Shown: positions 39,896 to 42,170 of the stretch, piece after piece
Layout of the letters: the number at the start of each line of letters is the position of its first letter
Numbering within the stretch: position 1 is the stretch's first letter
Source: Candidatus Rokuibacteriota bacterium
GTDB lineage: Bacteria > Methylomirabilota > Methylomirabilia > Rokubacteriales > CSP1-6
Assembly (NCBI GenBank): GCA_003221515.1
Contig: QHSI01000028.1
Coordinates: 1 to 42,170 of the forward strand
Length of the DNA stretch: 42,170 bases
Reading direction: 5' to 3'
Translations under genes and position numbers: made by a program
Notes under the pieces: model-generated
What the model saw: the letters and a program-made list of their open reading frames with translations, nothing else
Database searches by the model: none
Told to the model about the DNA's origin: nothing

Positions 39896-40285
39896 ATGGC
39901 CAAGACCACTCAGCTCGTCCTGTCACTCAAGTCCAAACCCGGCGTCCTGGCCGGCATCAGCCGCTCGCTGGCCGACGCCCGCGTCAACATCCTCTCGCTG
40001 TCGGCCGCCGAGGCGGCGGGCCGCGGCAAGATCCGGATGACCGTCAGCAACCCGGTCGTCGCGAAACGCGCGCTACGCAAGTCGCGCGTGCGGTTCGTCG
40101 AGGAGGTCGCGTTCGCCAAGCGCTTGCGCAACAAGCCCGGGGCGCTCGCGCGGCTCGTCGAGAAGCTGGCTCGCGGACGGGTCAACATCAGGTCCGCGTA
40201 CGCTACGACCGCGGGGCGCGGGGGAGCTACCGTCGTCATCACCGTGGGCAACGCCGCGAAAGCACGCAAGCTCATCGGTTCATAG
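39896..40285 (+). CDS. double ACT-domain protein
   Basis: A 129-residue protein with two ACT-like domains (about residues 3-62, LVLSLKSKPGVLAGISRSLADARVNILSL, and 70-129, KPGALARLVEKLARGRVNIRSAY), a regulatory fold that binds amino acids. It has no catalytic partner and may be a stand-alone regulator of amino-acid metabolism. AAGGAG lies 7 nt before ATG 39896. It stands alone between a decayed transporter tail and a long inverted repeat. Confidence 0.83.
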   Translation: MAKTTQLVLSLKSKPGVLAGISRSLADARVNILSLSAAEAAGRGKIRMTVSNPVVAKRALRKSRVRFVEEVAFAKRLRNKPGALARLVEKLARGRVNIRSAYATTAGRGGATVVITVGNAAKARKLIGS

Positions 40286-40644
40286 CGCTCGGCGTCGGCG
40301 GAGGGCGACGGGTGGCGGACGGGGTCGCGCGACCACGCGGCACGCGTCCGCATCCCCTTTGCGGCCGGGCTCCATCCGGGCGCCGTGCGTCCGTCGTCGC
40401 TTGGAGGGAACGGGTCGCTGCGACCCCGCCCACCACCCGTCTCCCTCCGCCGTCTCCGCTCTCTCTCCCTCGTAAGCGTGAGCTCTTCAGGATTGGCACG
40501 GCAGCACGGCGGCGCGGCCGCGCGCAGAGGCTTGCAGCGCGCGGGCTTGTCGTTGTCACGGGCTCGGAGCTTGATGCGGCCTGCGCTGGTCGCGGGCGTA
40601 GCGCCTGGCTCGCGCCGGCGTTGACGCGGGCGCGCGAGCGGGGG
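40286..40644. other. 359-nt non-coding region between convergent genes
   Basis: It holds a long inverted repeat (40296-40452) next to the ACT gene and a GC-rich remainder with no credible coding frame. No tRNA or other RNA gene is apparent to me. Confidence 0.6.
40296..40452. repeat. long inverted repeat, 33-bp arms
   Basis: Arms 40296-40328 and 40420-40452 match at 30 of 33 positions around a 91-nt loop, which itself has a 5-bp hairpin (40348-40352 with 40360-40364). It begins 11 nt after the ACT-gene stop. It could act as a two-way transcription stop or as an extragenic repeat. Confidence 0.8.
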
Positions 40645-41790
40645 TTAGCGGAGGGGGCGGAAGAAGGTGCGGATGTCGGTGGCGAGGGCTTCGGGTTCTT
40701 CGAGGGCGGCGAAGTGGCCGCCCGCGGGCATCGGGGTCCAGCGCTGGATGTTGTAGGTGCGCTCGGCCCACGCGCGCGGCGGTAGCAGGATCTCGCGCGG
40801 GAACGCCGCGTAGGCCGTCGGAACGGTCACGCGCTTGCCGTCCGGGATGGGCCACGGTCGGTGGAAGCGCGCGTAGTAGGGCCAGAACGAGGAGTTGATC
40901 GCGCCGGTCACCCAGTAGAGCGTCACGTTCGTCAGCAGCGTGTCCCTCGAGAAGCGCCGCTCGACGTCGCCATCGCAGTCGCTCCACGTCCTGAACTTCT
41001 CCACGATCCAGGCCGCGAGCCCGACGGGCGAATCGCTGAGGCCGTAGGCGAGCGTCTGGGGCTTGGTCCCCTGGATCCACTGATAGCCCGTCTCTTCGCG
41101 CTGCCAGTGCTGGAGCTGCTTGATGTACGCGCGCTCCTCGTCGGTCGGCGAGTCGGGCAGCGCCGGGTCGCGGCGGACCGCGAGCAGGTTCACGTGAATG
41201 CCGGCCAGCCGCTCCGGATACTGGAGCCCGAGCCGCGAGGTGACGAAGGCACCCCAGTCGCCGCCCTGGGCGGCGTAGCGGCGATAGCCGAGCACATCGC
41301 CCATGAGACGCGCGAAGACATCGGCGATCTCCTCGACGCCGAAGCGCGGCTGGTTCGGGCGAAACGAGAAGCCGTAGCCCGGCAGCGACGGCGCCACGAC
41401 CGTGAAGGCGTCGGCCGGGTCGCCGCCGAAGCGCGCCGGATCGGTCAGCATCGGGATGAGGCGCTCGAACTCCACGATCGATCCCGGCCAGCCGTGCGAG
41501 AGCAGCAGAGGCATGGGCGCCGGACCGACGCCGGGCTCGTGGATGAAGTGGAGGTCGATCCCGCCCAGGTCCACGGTGAACTGTCGCAGCCGGTTCAGCC
41601 GTGCCTCGTGAAGACGCCAGTCGTAGCTCGCGCGCCAGTAGTCGACCAGCTCCTTCATGTAGGCGAGGCTCGTGCCGAACTTCCAGCCGGCGTCCGGTGG
41701 CTCGTCCGGCCAGCGCACGCGCGCGAGCCGGGCGCGCAGATCGGTCAGCACCGCGTCGTCCACGTGGATGCTGAACGGGCGCGGCGTCAT
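40645..41790 (-). CDS. epoxide hydrolase (EHN-type alpha/beta hydrolase)
   Basis: A 381-residue hydrolase with the N-terminal EHN domain (residues 1-90, RVRWPDEPPDAGWKFGTSLAYMKELVDYW) and an alpha/beta hydrolase core: oxyanion motif HGWPGS (residues 99-104), nucleophile D178 in GGDWGAF, and the catalytic His in AGGHFAALEEP near residue 359. It opens epoxides to diols and is cytoplasmic. It overlaps the ArsC-like gene by ATGA. An extra in-frame upstream start at 41853 lies inside that gene and is not preferred. Confidence 0.92.
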   Translation of the reverse strand: MTPRPFSIHVDDAVLTDLRARLARVRWPDEPPDAGWKFGTSLAYMKELVDYWRASYDWRLHEARLNRLRQFTVDLGGIDLHFIHEPGVGPAPMPLLLSHGWPGSIVEFERLIPMLTDPARFGGDPADAFTVVAPSLPGYGFSFRPNQPRFGVEEIADVFARLMGDVLGYRRYAAQGGDWGAFVTSRLGLQYPERLAGIHVNLLAVRRDPALPDSPTDEERAYIKQLQHWQREETGYQWIQGTKPQTLAYGLSDSPVGLAAWIVEKFRTWSDCDGDVERRFSRDTLLTNVTLYWVTGAINSSFWPYYARFHRPWPIPDGKRVTVPTAYAAFPREILLPPRAWAERTYNIQRWTPMPAGGHFAALEEPEALATDIRTFFRPLR

Positions 41791-42170
41791 GCCGGCTTGC
41801 CGCCGCTCTGCGATGCAGTCCCTTGCTTCTCCGCGTCGATCCACATTTGCCACGCCTCGGGCGCGTGGCCGATCGCGACGCGCCCGCCGCAGCGGACGAG
41901 CGGTGTCCGGAGCAACCGCGGCTCCGTCAGCGCCTTTTCCAGCAGGCGCTGGGGCGAGTCGCCGGCGACGCGCAGGCCGAGCGCCTTGAAGCGCGCGCCC
42001 TCGCGGTCGATCAGCGCCGCGGCCCCGAACGTTTCCTCGAAGCGGCGCAGCTCGCCGCGCGCCGCCGGCCGCTCCTTCATGTCGACGAAGTGGACGGTGA
42101 CGCCGCGCTCCTTGAAGAAGCGCTGTGCCTTGCGCGTCTCCTGGCAGTCGGTGAAGCCGAAGATCTGGGC
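41787..42170 (-). CDS. ArsC/Spx-like thioredoxin-fold protein, N-terminus beyond window
   Basis: The last about 127 residues of a protein of the ArsC/Spx/YffB type, with its start beyond the right edge. The visible N-terminal part IFGFTDCQETRKAQRFF matches the active-site region of arsenate-reductase-like proteins, with a single cysteine (DCQETRKA) and no second one. RTPLVRCGGRVAIGHAPEAW is the typical C-terminal part. It may be a glutathione-dependent reductase or a regulator. It is coupled to the epoxide hydrolase. Confidence 0.8.
   Translation of the reverse strand, partial: AQIFGFTDCQETRKAQRFFKERGVTVHFVDMKERPAARGELRRFEETFGAAALIDREGARFKALGLRVAGDSPQRLLEKALTEPRLLRTPLVRCGGRVAIGHAPEAWQMWIDAEKQGTASQSGGKPA

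Noticed and set aside
40453-40644. Possible short gene in the GC-rich convergent gap
   Set aside because: Frames are Arg/Ala-rich without ribosome binding site or hydrophobic pattern.

Overview
This 42 kb window is a dense, very GC-rich stretch of a bacterial chromosome, most likely from a Gram-negative soil or groundwater lineage. A complete Tol-Pal cell-envelope cluster, several lipoproteins and a periplasmic diheme cytochrome show an outer membrane. The mix of F420/FMN-type LLM oxidoreductases, amidohydrolases, cyclase-family proteins and DUF4340/GldG-type export genes with about 65-70% GC resembles Candidatus Rokubacteria (Methylomirabilota), but that is an inference and no rRNA or other marker is present. 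I found no tRNA, CRISPR array, insertion sequence or phage gene.

Layout. 1-2454: the 5' part of a dTDP-4-dehydrorhamnose reductase gene (runs off the left edge), a lone receiver protein, a PilZ protein and an LLM oxidoreductase. 2539-6013: a coupled operon of two paralogous M20 amidohydrolases, a cupredoxin and a diheme cytochrome c. 6010-7615: a reverse-strand TetR-DinB-thioesterase operon joined by 4-nt overlaps, with a palindrome at its promoter. 7731-7853: a multi-branched inverted repeat. 7840-9456: a double-domain ThyX-like protein. 9605-14352: a cyclase-family protein carrying an almost perfect 186-bp internal duplication, a sugar-type binding protein, a seven-repeat secreted protein, a tiny Cys-rich secreted protein and an orphan ZnuA-like protein. 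14362-20046: cupin, second LLM oxidoreductase, dihydroorotate-dehydrogenase-like protein, then CgeB-type glycosyltransferase, threonine synthase and 3-methyladenine glycosylase.

20193-27107: beta-lactamase-fold hydrolase, LolA-like protein, the divergent tolQ-tolR-tonB/tolA-tolB-pal-cpoB cluster and an anti-sigma-like protein. 27152-30990: two alpha/beta hydrolases, a DUF502 membrane protein, a pteridine-reductase-like SDR whose start codon overlaps that of the divergent DUF502 gene, and a glyoxalase-II-like hydrolase. 31003-38792 (all reverse): MFS transporter, secreted DUF151 nuclease-like protein, AAA ATPase, then a GldA/GldF/GldG-like ABC exporter with a DUF4340 protein. 38808-42170: double-hotdog protein, a decayed transporter tail, a double-ACT protein, an epoxide hydrolase and a partial ArsC/Spx-like protein.

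Two features recur across the window. Genes in transcription units overlap by 1-11 nt (ATGA, GTGA), which suggests translational coupling. First genes of units often lack a Shine-Dalgarno sequence and instead have a TANNNT hexamer 6-10 nt before the start codon, frequently as GCTANNNT, which suggests leaderless or near-leaderless mRNAs. Three long inverted repeats (7731, 17093, 40296) occupy the larger intergenic spaces.
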